Shown here in pieces: positions 14,181 through 19,876 of a stretch of DNA of 21,711 bases. The stretch lies in assembly GCA_947581665.1 (NCBI GenBank), contig CANPVI010000008.1:1-21711 (forward strand), read 5' to 3'. Source of the DNA: an uncultured Atopobiaceae bacterium (GTDB taxonomy: Bacteria > Actinomycetota > Coriobacteriia > Coriobacteriales > Atopobiaceae). Below the pieces are notes generated by a model that did no database searches, was not told where the DNA came from, and worked only from the letters and a program-made list of their open reading frames with translations. Position 1 is the first letter of the stretch, and each line of letters starts with the position of its first letter. A program made the position numbers and the translations under genes.

Positions 14181-14609
14181 TCACAGGTAGGGCTGGTCGA
14201 AAATCGCCTTGATCTCCGGCCAGGCCGCCTGCTTGATTTCGTCCTCAAATGGACGGGCCGCCACTTTGGGCGTGCCGTGCTGCAGCGCCGGTGCATATTT
14301 GACGTCTGTGCGGATGCCGGGGGTGAACATGTTTTCGCCGGCCTTCATCTGCGAATAGGGCAGGGGTTTCCAACTCCGGCGGAGGTCGCCGGTCCGAAGG
14401 GCCGGGGGCTCCCCGGGGGCTGACGCCTGGTAGGTGGCGTGCTTGGTGTGGGGCTTGCGGTAAATCCGGCCGGATCGTCCGCCCTTGTTGGAGAGGATGT
14501 CGTCGGATTTCTGCTTGAGGATGTTGGACGCCCGCACGCAACGGCTTTTGACTTGCTGCTCCACGGCCTGCAGGACCTTTTTATGTACCTGCTGAAAATT
14601 CACTTCCAT
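14181..14609 (-). CDS. HK97 gp10-like head-tail/tail completion protein
   Basis: The protein is 142 residues from ATG 14609, the first start after the purine-rich GGAGGAAAGGACAG. An upstream in-frame ATG (14711) would extend deep into the previous gene. It begins MEVNFQQVHKKVLQAVEQQV, has a basic helix (CVRASNILKQKSDDILSNKG), a TGDLRRSWK segment, and ends YAPALQHGTPKVAARPFEDE. The terminal Y-A-x-x-x-x-x-G-T-x-x-x-x-A-R-P-F motif is the hallmark of the HK97 gp10 family. Members act between neck and tail tube during head-tail joining. Basic and helical character fit the family. Confidence 0.8.
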   Translation of the reverse strand: MEVNFQQVHKKVLQAVEQQVKSRCVRASNILKQKSDDILSNKGGRSGRIYRKPHTKHATYQASAPGEPPALRTGDLRRSWKPLPYSQMKAGENMFTPGIRTDVKYAPALQHGTPKVAARPFEDEIKQAAWPEIKAIFDQPYL

Positions 14610-14946
14610 CGTCCAGGTCTGTCCTTTCCTCCACGTAGTACAACGTGGCGATGCCCAATTCCGCGATGTTGTCCACGCCGCGGATGTAATAATGGGAATG
14701 GCCGCGGACAAGCCGGTCGCCCGGCTTTGCCTTTGGGCCGGAATACTGCACGATCTGGTGGGTGATGGGGTGCTCCCCCTGATCGAAGCGTTTTATGGCC
14801 GTCGGGTCGGCGCTTGCGATGACGCCGCGCAAAACGGCCGCGGTTTCGGTGTCGTAGGTTGTCACGCCCCGCCCGCGGCTGTTCTGCTTGCGCGTGACCG
14901 GCTCAATGGTGAATGACTTGATGAGGTTACCGGGTCTTAGGTACAT
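14581..14946 (-). CDS. Head closure/stopper-like protein
   Basis: The 121-residue protein starts at ATG 14946 with GAGGAGGG 8 nt upstream, inside the end of the preceding gene. It is beta-rich: LIKSFTIEPVTRKQNSRGRG, AAVLRGVIASADPTAIKRFD, HPITHQIVQYSGPKAKPGDR, YYIRGVDNIAELGIATLYYV. A short barrel with a conserved K-P-G-D-R-L loop fits SPP1 gp16/head closure Hc1-type proteins, which plug the portal channel after packaging and serve as the tail docking surface. The assignment rests on this pattern and on gene order (adaptor, stopper, gp10-like). It overlaps the next gene by 29 nt. Confidence 0.6.
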   Translation of the reverse strand: MYLRPGNLIKSFTIEPVTRKQNSRGRGVTTYDTETAAVLRGVIASADPTAIKRFDQGEHPITHQIVQYSGPKAKPGDRLVRGHSHYYIRGVDNIAELGIATLYYVEERTDLDDGSEFSAGT

Positions 14947-15361
14947 GGCGGGGGCCCTCCTCTGTGCCGCCGGCGCGGCGGTTTTCCATCATGCCGGCGT
15001 GGAAATAATGGGGTCCGCAGATGGCCTGCGGCGCGGCCATGGGGGCGCTGATCTCGACCTCCGCCTTTAATTCGTCGCGCAATTTCTTCCACCCCTCGAA
15101 ACGCTGCCGGAGGGATAGGGACAATTCCCCGACGTCTGTGTCGACCTCATACCCGAAACGGAAAAGAATGCTTTCCAAACACTTGAGCTTTGCCGCTTTC
15201 CACCTGCGGGTGCCTGCGATGATGGCGGAATACTCTGCATCACACAGGGCACACGTGTCGAAACCGCCCTCGACCATGGTGTCGCCCAACTCGAAGCGCA
15301 TTTGGTCCTTTCCGCCCTCGGTGATTTTTTCGGGGTCGTAGGTGTAGGCCGGTCGCTGCAT
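14927..15361 (-). CDS. Head-tail connector/adaptor-like protein
   Basis: This 144-residue protein starts at the ATG sharing one base with the preceding TAA (TAATG). The pattern DQMRFELGDTMVEGGFDTCA, LCDAEYSAII, WKAAKLKCLESILFRFGYEV and DVGELSLSLRQRFEGWKKLR is typical of phage gp6-like connector/adaptor proteins: a short helical protein with a conserved R-F-x-L-G-D-T start and an amphipathic C-terminal helix. These bind beneath the portal and form the first ring of the connector. It is followed by stopper-like and HK97 gp10-like genes, the standard order. Its C-terminal 20 nt overlap the next gene. Confidence 0.65.
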   Translation of the reverse strand: MQRPAYTYDPEKITEGGKDQMRFELGDTMVEGGFDTCALCDAEYSAIIAGTRRWKAAKLKCLESILFRFGYEVDTDVGELSLSLRQRFEGWKKLRDELKAEVEISAPMAAPQAICGPHYFHAGMMENRRAGGTEEGPRHVPKTR

Positions 15362-15768
15362 TAGCTGGCCTCCTCTTTGGCTTTGGCCGCGGTGGCGTTC
15401 TTGACCGTCTTGCGGCTGTCCCACGCGTTGATGAGGATGAGCGTGACGGCGTCGTCGATCTCCGCGATGCGGGGGACGGCGTCGTCGACCGGCAACTGGA
15501 GGACCGTCACGGCCTCCGCGATCTGCTCCTCGGTGGCCTCGATGTCCTCGAAGCTGCCGTCGCTCATTTTGACGGGGACGGCGATGACGGCGGGGTCGGA
15601 GTTCTGATCCTCCCCGCCGTCGACGTCCGCCGGCGCCTCCGCGATGAGCCCCATGCTGATGACGGCGTTGACCCGGCCGGGGGCGATGGCCTCCTCCGGG
15701 ACGCTATCCCCAGGGAAATACTTCACGCCCGCAAATGTCGCGGGCTTCACGCATACGAAGGCACGCAT
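15361..15768 (-). CDS. Small head-region protein of unknown function
   Basis: The 135-residue protein starts at ATG 15768 with AAGGAGG 7 nt upstream, overlapping the capsid gene's stop. The N-terminus (MRAFVCVKPATFAGVKYFPG, then DSVPEEAI) is a compact beta-rich motif common in small proteins encoded next to phage capsid genes. The middle is acidic (DVDGGEDQNSD), and the C-terminus is a helix ending in a Lys/Ala/Glu tail. I cannot name a function. Its place between capsid and connector genes suggests a minor head or head-completion role. The stop overlaps the next start by one base (TAATG), implying coupled translation. Confidence 0.75.
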   Translation of the reverse strand: MRAFVCVKPATFAGVKYFPGDSVPEEAIAPGRVNAVISMGLIAEAPADVDGGEDQNSDPAVIAVPVKMSDGSFEDIEATEEQIAEAVTVLQLPVDDAVPRIAEIDDAVTLILINAWDSRKTVKNATAAKAKEEAS

Positions 15769-15780
15769 GTCGCCGCCTCC

Positions 15781-16809
15781 TTACACGCACTCTTTGAAGA
15801 AGATGGCCAGGTCGTCGCACGTCTTTTTCATGTCGCTGGACATGAGCCCCTCGACAAATTCGCTGTGGGTGCCGGGCTCCCCCTCAAACTGATCGAACGC
15901 GGTGGCGTTGCCGTTGCCCAGCATGTCCCACGTGAAAATATAACCCGCGGAGGGTTCGTCGATCTGCGGGGTGGGGGTGGCGTAACACAGGAGGGCGCTC
16001 TTGCTGTCGCAAATGAAACGCATGTCGGGGGACTGACCCAGCCCGGCGGCGTTGTAGGTGCTCTCCAGGACCTTGACCTGCTCGACCTCGAACAGCTCCG
16101 CCATGACGCGGGTGGTGACCTTCGCGGGGTTGGCGGTGGTGCCGGTGTACTTCACCCGCTCCATGATGGCGGGGTGATTCTTCAGCGCGTTGAACGCGTC
16201 GACGCCCAGGGCCAGGCGGTTGGGGCTCCGGCGGCCGCGGAGCTTGATGTCCCGGCGCATGTCGTCGAAAAACCCGATGGGGTCGAAGCTGGCGTCGGTG
16301 AATTTCAAAAACTCGTTGGTCTGCGGGCTGCCGTCCTTGCCGGTGAGCTCATGCTCCCACACGCCGGCCTTGAAAAACCGGCTGGCGAAGAGGACGTCCT
16401 GGTGGAGCAGCATCTGCTCGGTGGCGAAACGCACCTTTGCGCGCCGGGGGTCGGCCACGCCGGGGGCGCGGCTGCGCTGGTAGTTGAGGGCGGCGATCTG
16501 GTCGATGCCGACGATGACCTGGTCGACCTCGCAGCGGTAGGTCTGGTAATCCTGGCTCATGATGGCCGGGGCAACCTTACCGAAGGCCGGCTTGCGCTGC
16601 ACGTTGTCGCGGGCCAGGTCGTCCTTGTTGAAAACGTAGTAGTAGCTGCTAGACAGCTCCACGGGGCACACGGGGAAAATCGACGTGGCGACGAAATCCT
16701 CCGGGTTCTGGAAAAACGCCATGGACATGTTGGTGAGGTACATGTTGGGTTTCCAGCCCTTGGCGATGTGGGCCTGGATGCCCGCATTGGTGTTTCTGCC
16801 GGTGTTCAT
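15781..16809 (-). CDS. Major capsid protein
   Basis: The 342-residue protein begins MNTGRNTNAGIQAHIAKGWK, with AAGGAGG 10 nt before ATG 16809. It has the character of a phage major capsid protein: an N-terminal segment reading NPEDFVATSIFPVCPVELSS and YYYVFNKDDLARDNV, a long helical spine (RRAKVRFATEQMLLHQDVLF), RRSPNRLALGVDAFNALKNH, and a C-terminal core with VKYTGTTANP, MAELFEVEQVKVLE and YIFTWDML. I infer the HK97 fold for the family. It follows scaffold and decoration genes and precedes connector genes, which is the usual position. Its stop codon TAA is part of the ribosome binding site of the next gene. No processing site is obvious. Confidence 0.9.
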   Translation of the reverse strand: MNTGRNTNAGIQAHIAKGWKPNMYLTNMSMAFFQNPEDFVATSIFPVCPVELSSSYYYVFNKDDLARDNVQRKPAFGKVAPAIMSQDYQTYRCEVDQVIVGIDQIAALNYQRSRAPGVADPRRAKVRFATEQMLLHQDVLFASRFFKAGVWEHELTGKDGSPQTNEFLKFTDASFDPIGFFDDMRRDIKLRGRRSPNRLALGVDAFNALKNHPAIMERVKYTGTTANPAKVTTRVMAELFEVEQVKVLESTYNAAGLGQSPDMRFICDSKSALLCYATPTPQIDEPSAGYIFTWDMLGNGNATAFDQFEGEPGTHSEFVEGLMSSDMKKTCDDLAIFFKECV

Positions 16810-16832
16810 GTTCTGTTATCCTCCTTCCTGGA

Positions 16833-17459
16833 TTAGACGGCCTCGGAAGTCTGGTCGTCGCCGGGCTTCCATTTGTCGGTCTGATACTTGAGGACTTTGC
16901 CCTCGCCGGGGGCGTCGGTGCCCTCGACGTCCTCCAGGTCGGCCAATTTCTTGACCTTGCTGTAGTCGGTGCCCTCGGTGGCCGCGGTGATGGTGCCGTC
17001 GCCGTCGTCACACTTCAGGATGCCGGTGACGGTGATCTTCTTCTGGTACTGGCTCATATCGGGGCCAGCGCCGCCGCTGCCGCTCTTGCCGGCCTTGATG
17101 ATCTGGACCTTGATGATGTGGCCGTCCTCGGTGGCGGCCTCCAGGGCCTGGGCCAGAATGAAGTCGCCGTCCTCCGCGGTGACGGCCTTGCCGTTGGCGT
17201 CGGACGCCAGCAGGGCGCCGGCGTTGATGGCGGCGCCGGCTTTCCACAGGCCGATGTCCTTGACCTGGATGGTGGCGGTCTCACCGACGCCGATGTCGTC
17301 GGTTTCCGCGATCAGGATGCCGATGGCGGCCTCGCCCTTTTTGGCGATGGCCAGCCCGGTCTCGCTCAGCGTGACGGCCAACATGGCGCCGCCCTCGATG
17401 GCGGCGTTGGCGGGCAGGGCGATAACGGGGCTTTCATTGACGGATGCGCCGAAATACAT
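16833..17459 (-). CDS. Capsid decoration (DUF2190-like) protein with tail-fibre-like C-terminal extension
   Basis: This 208-residue protein starts at ATG 17459 with AAAGGAGG 8 nt upstream; a longer start at 17528 would ignore this site and overlap the scaffold gene. Residues 1-125 are beta-rich with the periodic pattern of DUF2190-type cement proteins: VIALPANAAIEGGAMLAV, AAIGILIAETDD, TIQVKDIGLWKAGAAINAGA, GDFILAQALEAATEDGHIIK. Such proteins bind the capsid exterior and stabilise it. After a Gly/Ser linker (about 126-133), residues 134-208 change character to KKITVTGILKCDDGDGTITA, then TDYSKVKKLADLEDVEG, then GKVLKYQTDKWKPGDD. That resembles the short modules of tail fibres (L-x-D-V, then G-x-V-L-x-Y-x-x-x-x-W-x-P). 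It directly precedes the major capsid gene, consistent with stoichiometric expression. Confidence 0.7.
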   Translation of the reverse strand: MYFGASVNESPVIALPANAAIEGGAMLAVTLSETGLAIAKKGEAAIGILIAETDDIGVGETATIQVKDIGLWKAGAAINAGALLASDANGKAVTAEDGDFILAQALEAATEDGHIIKVQIIKAGKSGSGGAGPDMSQYQKKITVTGILKCDDGDGTITAATEGTDYSKVKKLADLEDVEGTDAPGEGKVLKYQTDKWKPGDDQTSEAV

Positions 17460-17479
17460 GCTTTTTTCCTCCTTTCCGA

Positions 17480-18127
17480 TTAGCGGCCGTCCTCGTACTG
17501 ATGCACGAGGTCGGGGTTGAGCTCGCACGCCTTGTCAATGGCCTGGGCGGCCGTGAGCTGGGGCGCGCTCTTGCGGATTTCCTCGGCCTTTTTCTCGATC
17601 TGGGCCCAGGCAGCATCCGCGCCGGACACGGTGCCGGCGCCGCCGCGCTTGCCGATCTCGCTGAACGCGGGGGACGCCTGGACGACGGCCAGGTTGGCGT
17701 CCAACACGCCGAGCATGTCGGTGTACGCGGTGCCGCCGGCGGCCTTGAGGCTCTTGAGAACGGGGGCCAACTCCTCGGGCTTCTTGCCCAGGAGCTCGTA
17801 CTTCTTGGCGACGGCCATGATCTCGCGGTCCTCCGCCTCCTCGCGGAATTTGCGAAGGTTCCGCAGCTCCTCCGCGACGGCGGGGTGCATCCCCTTGTAG
17901 ATGTCCTCGGTCTCGGTGGCGGCCGGGGCGGGGGTGCTGGTGGGCGTGCCGGCGGTGGCGCCGGCGGTGGGGGCGCTCTTTTCCACGGCGCCGGGCGTGG
18001 GCTCATTCCCCGCGGGGGCGGTGGGCTGCGCGGCGCCGGGGGCGTCGTCGGGGATGCCGGCCTTTTTCTCGATGGCGTCCAGGGCGGCCAGCTCCTCCGG
18101 GCTGAGCTTGCTCTTGTCGATTTTCAT
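17480..18127 (-). CDS. Nested shorter scaffold form from an internal in-frame start
   Basis: Codon 221 of the 435-residue gene is an ATG (18127-18125) preceded by AAAGGAGAG (18137-18145), with 11 nt between AAAGGAG and the ATG. This is a good ribosome binding site in the middle of a gene. Translation from here gives a 215-residue protein beginning MKIDKSKLSPEELAALDAIE, just after the Pro/Thr linker, and it would comprise only the scaffold-like half. Lambda makes its scaffold Nu3 from a start nested in gene C, so this arrangement has precedent. Production of the short form is inferred, not shown. Confidence 0.55.
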   Translation of the reverse strand: MKIDKSKLSPEELAALDAIEKKAGIPDDAPGAAQPTAPAGNEPTPGAVEKSAPTAGATAGTPTSTPAPAATETEDIYKGMHPAVAEELRNLRKFREEAEDREIMAVAKKYELLGKKPEELAPVLKSLKAAGGTAYTDMLGVLDANLAVVQASPAFSEIGKRGGAGTVSGADAAWAQIEKKAEEIRKSAPQLTAAQAIDKACELNPDLVHQYEDGR

Positions 18128-18787
18128 GTCGGTGTTCTCTCCTTTCGTGATGGTGGTGGTGGGTGTGGTGGGTTCTGCGGGCGGGGCCTCCGGCGCGGGG
18201 CCGGTGGTGCCCGTCGGCTGCGTGGGGGTGGTGCCCGCGGCCTGGATCATGTCGTCCAGACGGGCGCGGGCCTCCTTTGCGATCTGCAGGCGCTCCTCGG
18301 TCAACGGCTGCCCGGCGGATTTCTCCACCTTGGTCGGCACGCCGGTCGCCCATTTGGGGATTGCCGCCGTGACGGCTGCGATGAATTCGTTGCAGCTCTG
18401 GGTCATGAGGGCCGGCTTATCCTGCGGGCCCACGTCCTGATCCCGGAGAATGCTGCATAACGATTCCTGCAACGCGTAGCAAAAATCCCAGATTTCGTCG
18501 GCGGTCCGGCGGAGCTGACGCTCCACCATTTTTTCCCCGAATGTGGTGGCGTCGCCTTTGGCGATCTCCTCCACGGCGGCGTCGACCTGGGCGTCGGTGG
18601 CGCCCATGGCTTTCGCAATGGCGGACACGATGCGGTGGAAGATCCCGCCGCCCTGGGCCGGGGCTTCATCCCCGGCGGGCGGGGCCTCCTCCGCACGCTT
18701 GAAAAGCATGATGTTCGCCTCCGGGTTCGCGCCTGCATCCACAAAGTCGACCTTGGTGACCTGCAGGTCCTTTAATTTGCTTGCCAT
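17480..18787 (-). CDS. Scaffold-like head protein (full-length form)
   Basis: This 435-residue protein starts at ATG 18787 with AAAGGAGG about 8 nt upstream. Residues 1-31 (SKLKDLQVTKVDFVDAGANP then ANIMLFKR) are the signature seen near prohead proteases and scaffolds of Bacillota phages. Residues 50-180 are helical. Residues 186-220 are a Pro/Thr/Gly-rich linker. Residues 221-435 look like a phage scaffold: an acidic, Ala/Pro/Thr-rich stretch, then charged helices (HPAVAEELRNLRKFREEAED, KKYELLGKKPEELAPVLKSL) and a C-terminus rich in Lys/Glu. Position between protease and capsid genes supports a scaffolding role, chaperoning capsid assembly and then being removed by proteolysis. An internal in-frame start with its own ribosome binding site sits at residue 221 and is listed separately. 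Scaffold identity is an inference from position and composition. Confidence 0.75.
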   Translation of the reverse strand: MASKLKDLQVTKVDFVDAGANPEANIMLFKRAEEAPPAGDEAPAQGGGIFHRIVSAIAKAMGATDAQVDAAVEEIAKGDATTFGEKMVERQLRRTADEIWDFCYALQESLCSILRDQDVGPQDKPALMTQSCNEFIAAVTAAIPKWATGVPTKVEKSAGQPLTEERLQIAKEARARLDDMIQAAGTTPTQPTGTTGPAPEAPPAEPTTPTTTITKGENTDMKIDKSKLSPEELAALDAIEKKAGIPDDAPGAAQPTAPAGNEPTPGAVEKSAPTAGATAGTPTSTPAPAATETEDIYKGMHPAVAEELRNLRKFREEAEDREIMAVAKKYELLGKKPEELAPVLKSLKAAGGTAYTDMLGVLDANLAVVQASPAFSEIGKRGGAGTVSGADAAWAQIEKKAEEIRKSAPQLTAAQAIDKACELNPDLVHQYEDGR

Positions 18788-18956
18788 TTGCTGATCTCCT
18801 CCTTTCCTCGAAAATTTATAAACAGAGGGCGCCGGTTTTGCCCGGTTCCCTCGGTTTACCGGTGGAAAATATGCGGGGTCTTATTTGCCGGCCATTTGCC
18901 GGCGCGGTTTCGTCAACCGCTGCGTCAACTGCTGCGTCAACTCCGGGGGCCCTTCG
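18788..18956 (-). repeat. 169-nt spacer with GTTGACG repeats and a GCCGGCAAAT direct repeat
   Basis: The gap between the XkdF-like gene and the scaffold gene is the longest non-coding stretch in the window. Reading the minus strand, GTTGACG occurs at 18955-18961 (overlapping the stop), 18935-18941, 18923-18929 and 18911-18917; the last three are spaced exactly 12 bp. GCCGGCAAAT then occurs twice in tandem (about 18882-18902). The frame of the upstream gene stays open past its TGA, with VDAAVDAAVDETAPANG followed by a basic tail, until a TAA near 18816. The rest holds only the ribosome binding site of the next gene (AAAGGAGG, 18796-18806). I see no convincing promoter. Confidence 0.6.
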
Positions 18957-19439
18957 TCAACTGCCCGCGGGCGCGTTCTCCGGGTCCTCCGGCACGCGGA
19001 CGGCCTCCCCCTCGATGCTGAACATGGGATAGGTGCCGTCTTTGACTTTCTCCCAGACGTCGTCGTCGGTGACGCGGAAACCGATCCACCAGCCGGCGGG
19101 GACGGTTCCCTCCGGGATTCCCATGGCGGCCATTTTTTCGGGGGTAAAAATCACGCTTTCCACCAGGACGCCACAGCCGCCCCGCTGGTGCATTTCGCCG
19201 CCCTCCCGGTACAGCTCGACGAATTTATAAGCCGCCTGCTCCAATTCGTCGATGTCGATGATGTCGCCGTAGCTGTCCTCGACGACTTCGCCCTTGATGT
19301 TGGCCGACGCGCTGGCCCAGCCGAATGCCAGGCGCTTATCGTCGTCCGCCTTTTGGATTTTGAAGCGGCCGCTGATGGTGCCGCCCTCCGGCTGCCGTTT
19401 CTTCACGGTGCCCGGCCGGAGCTCTGCGAATGTGAACAT
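18957..19439 (-). CDS. xkdF: XkdF-like phage prohead serine protease
   Basis: The 160-residue protein matches the pattern of the putative phage serine protease XkdF family. An N-terminal strand segment (GGTISGRFKIQKADDDKRLA) leads to FGWASASANIKGEVVEDSYG, DIIDIDELEQAAYKFV, MHQRGGCGVLVESVIFTPEK, and PAGWWIGFRVTDDDVWEKVK followed by DGTYPMFSIEG. The His in EMHQR and the VES motif are likely active-site elements by family analogy. In PBSX-like phages the protease is encoded before the capsid gene and is expected to mature the prohead. The start at 19439 is chosen because GGGGAGGG lies 6 nt upstream; an extension to 19511 would run back through the terminator. The stop TGA lies inside the first of several GTTGACG repeats, and the frame beyond it remains protein-like. 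It is shorter than XkdF proteins that carry a further C-terminal part. Confidence 0.85.
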   Translation of the reverse strand: MFTFAELRPGTVKKRQPEGGTISGRFKIQKADDDKRLAFGWASASANIKGEVVEDSYGDIIDIDELEQAAYKFVELYREGGEMHQRGGCGVLVESVIFTPEKMAAMGIPEGTVPAGWWIGFRVTDDDVWEKVKDGTYPMFSIEGEAVRVPEDPENAPAGS

Positions 19440-19462
19440 TTTCAACCCTCCCCATGATGGCA

Positions 19463-19497
19463 TAAGAAAACGGCGGGGCCGTGTTGGCTCCGCCGTT
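19463..19497 (-). terminator. Intrinsic terminator between the 122-residue gene and the XkdF-like gene
   Basis: On the minus strand AACGGCGG pairs with CCGCCGTT (8 bp). One mismatch and 3 further base pairs close a 5-nt loop, and the stem is followed directly by TTTTCTT. The hairpin lies 11 nt past the stop of the upstream gene. The next gene starts only about 24 nt beyond it, so that gene must depend on read-through, antitermination or an upstream internal promoter. Confidence 0.75.
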
Positions 19498-19507
19498 GTG
19501 GCGCTGT

Positions 19508-19876
19508 TCAATTTTGCGTGATGTCCGGGTAATTGAGCCCGGCGTCCGCCCCGAATTTCTTTCTATACCATTCCTGCAGGTCGTCGGTCGTCCTGATGAC
19601 CTGCGCGATGACCGGCCCGTCGTCCACGATCTTGAAAACCTCCCGGCGGAAGTCCTCGATGGTGAGGGCCTTAAACTCCCACGGGCCGCGCATGGCCTGA
19701 TCCGATTGGAAGGTGAACGCATCCCCGGCGTCCCGGATGATGCTGCCCTTGATGCCGTGGCCGCGGATGGTGTCGAAAAACACGAGGTAGCCGTCCTGCA
19801 TGTGGCAATTCATGGCCAGGCCGTTGGGCCTCTTTTCGCCCGGCCACTTGAAGGTGTAAACCGTCCGCCGGTTCAT
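19508..19876 (-). CDS. Hypothetical 122-residue protein, translationally coupled to the upstream head-associated protein
   Basis: I do not recognise the family. The ATG at 19876 overlaps the TGA of the preceding gene (ATGA), and this start fits better than upstream in-frame ATGs that would overlap that gene extensively. The protein is mixed alpha/beta with no signal peptide or membrane segment. It begins MNRRTVYTFKWPGEKRPNG, has a central segment FFDTIRGHGIKGSIIRDAG, and a C-terminal helical part (DDLQEWYRKKFGADAG). A terminator-like hairpin follows directly, so it closes the first transcription unit. Tight coupling to a protein with a possible enzymatic C-terminus makes a partner or immunity-like role conceivable, but nothing in its sequence shows that. 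Confidence 0.7.
   Translation of the reverse strand: MNRRTVYTFKWPGEKRPNGLAMNCHMQDGYLVFFDTIRGHGIKGSIIRDAGDAFTFQSDQAMRGPWEFKALTIEDFRREVFKIVDDGPVIAQVIRTTDDLQEWYRKKFGADAGLNYPDITQN

Noticed and set aside
18908..18961. GTTGACG repeats as tandem -35 boxes or replication iterons
   Set aside because: No -10-like sequence lies 16-18 bp downstream of any copy, there is no replication gene nearby, and the 12-bp period fits a coding repeat better.
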